Assembly (NCBI GenBank): GCA_037951165.1
Contig: JBBDHG010000115.1
Span: forward strand, 2,437,001-2,501,000
Direction of reading: 5' to 3'
Origin: Lophius americanus
Lineage: Eukaryota; Chordata; Actinopteri; Lophiiformes; Lophiidae
DNA: 64,000 nt
Below are positions 62,865-64,000 of this stretch, piece by piece (position 1 is the stretch's first letter; each line of letters starts with the position of its first letter). A program made the translations under genes and the position numbers. The notes under the pieces are model-generated. The model was not told the origin of the DNA. It saw only the letters and a program-made list of their open reading frames with translations, and did no database searches.

Positions 62865-64000
62865 TATGATCTGAATAAATGAATAAGTTCAAAGGAAAAT
62901 GTGATTAAGCAAGAAATAAAATTAAAGGTTAGGCCTCACATAATATCTAGCAGGCTTTTGCTCCAGTCATATATCCTTGCCTCTCGCAGAAAGAATAGAA
63001 TAAAAGACACCAACAGAAAGCACAAAGTAAGAATAAATTTGCTTTCATACACCGATTTTTTGTCCGTGGACCATCCTTTCGAAAGTGCTTTTAGGAAAGC
63101 ACTCATCTCATCTCCTCCTCGAGGTAACTGCATGCTATCTAATGCTTTCCTATTTGTCCAACGCATCTAAGTGTCATTATCTTTTTCAAATATTTAGAAT
63201 TTCTGGATTCATCACACAAATACAAAACTGATTTGAATTCAAATGTAGTGGTGCTTTCTGTGTGCTTCATCATATCTGTGAGAATGTTGGACAGTTTTTG
63301 AAAATAGCGGTTATAGCTATTAGCAGGGGAGATAGAATTCTTCATTCCGTGGAAATATGGAGAAGATTGATAGTAAAAAGGTAATCAAATGCATAAATAT
63401 ATTTATATATATTTTGGAGAGTTGGAAGAGGTGTAAAAACATTATTACCAAAGCTTTCAGTTTCCCATACAACTCCTGCGTGTGGAAGCAAACGCCACTT
63501 TGTTCAGGAACACTCTCAGGCATTTCTTTTGAGAAGTTTAGGACAAGCCAACGCATGGGACTTACATCTTTGCTTATCTAATATTTCCTTGGTTGACCCA
63601 GAAATCATTCCAGTTTGCCATCATGAAGGTCGTTCCAATGCTTGTATCCTCTGAGGAGGCTGGATGGAGCAAGGAGGCTACAGGAGACTCTGAAACACTC
63701 TTTCATCAGACACACCCACATTCCATTTATGGAAGGTCTGGTGGTTTATGTGACACGAATAATAGAATCAAATTATCTATAATACTTTAGGTTCTAGAAC
63801 TAGCAGTTTTCAGATTTACCTAAACTGAGGCACTGTGTGTATTATGTGTCGGTCTTAATAAATGCAACTTTCATTCATTAGAATATCTGTCCTTTATTTT
63901 TTTAATCAATGTCATGGAAAATATTAAATATTAATAATAAGTATAGCAAGAAACACAAGAAAACTATCATTTTCATTCAGTCACATGAAGATGAAAATTG
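62865..64000. other. Intronic stretch with no recognised feature
   Basis: No recognised gene or repeat. In particular, no Vav2 N-terminal exon is visible on the minus strand. Confidence 0.35.

Larger units (their letters stand above)
5034..64000 (-). other. vav2: vav2 intron 1, part (at least 59 kb)
   Basis: Everything upstream (in gene orientation) of the exon 2 acceptor is inferred to be intron 1. No minus-strand frame shows the conserved Vav2 N-terminus, so exon 1 and the promoter should lie beyond position 64000. A very long first intron is also typical of mammalian VAV2. The intron holds many decayed transposable elements listed individually. A gene nested on either strand cannot be excluded by eye, but apart from the Kat5-like segment no frame is recognisable as a host protein. 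Confidence 0.75.

Overview
The window looks like a piece of a teleost fish nuclear genome. It is AT-rich and almost entirely non-coding, with many decayed fish-type transposable elements (L2- and RTE-type LINEs, Tc1/mariner and hAT DNA transposons, and a tRNA-derived SINE family). There are no compact genes, operons, or bacterial or viral gene arrangements. Nearly all of the short ORFs on both strands look like chance readings or transposon remnants.

I can firmly support one coding exon of a host gene: a 117-bp exon on the minus strand at 4917-5033. It encodes 39 residues of the calponin-homology domain of the Rho-family exchange factor Vav2. It has a good acceptor with a polypyrimidine tract and a consensus GTGAGT donor. 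By comparison with vertebrate VAV2 this is the second coding exon. The 4.9 kb to its left is then part of intron 2, and the 59 kb to its right is part of a very long intron 1. I could not find exon 1 or exon 3 in the window.

Layout. 1-4916: intron 2, with an L2 LINE tail and an internally deleted Tc1-type element next to each other, plus an AT-rich tract. 5034-14650: intron 1, with a 37/32-bp minisatellite, an old Tc1/mariner copy and simple repeats. 14650-31000: LINE ends, SINE copies, a degraded hAT transposase, and an unexpected 62-codon open segment that closely resembles the histone acetyltransferase Kat5. 31000-46000: an 807-bp unit bounded by 21-bp inverted repeats, several copies of an unclassified dispersed repeat, an RTE fragment, and a 70-bp-period tandem repeat. 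46600-49800: a dense cluster containing a perfect palindrome, a Tc1/mariner copy, an abutting SINE, and a LINE C-terminus with an in-frame 36-bp triplication. 50000-64000: mostly unique-looking intron with three more SINE copies and one more copy of the dispersed repeat.

I did not find a new biological system. The items most worth following up are the Kat5-like segment at 29085-29270, the inverted-repeat unit at 32516-33322, and the unclassified repeat family with copies near 19.3, 30.3, 38.5, 39.7 and 60.1 kb. All family assignments were made by eye and from memory; no database was searched.
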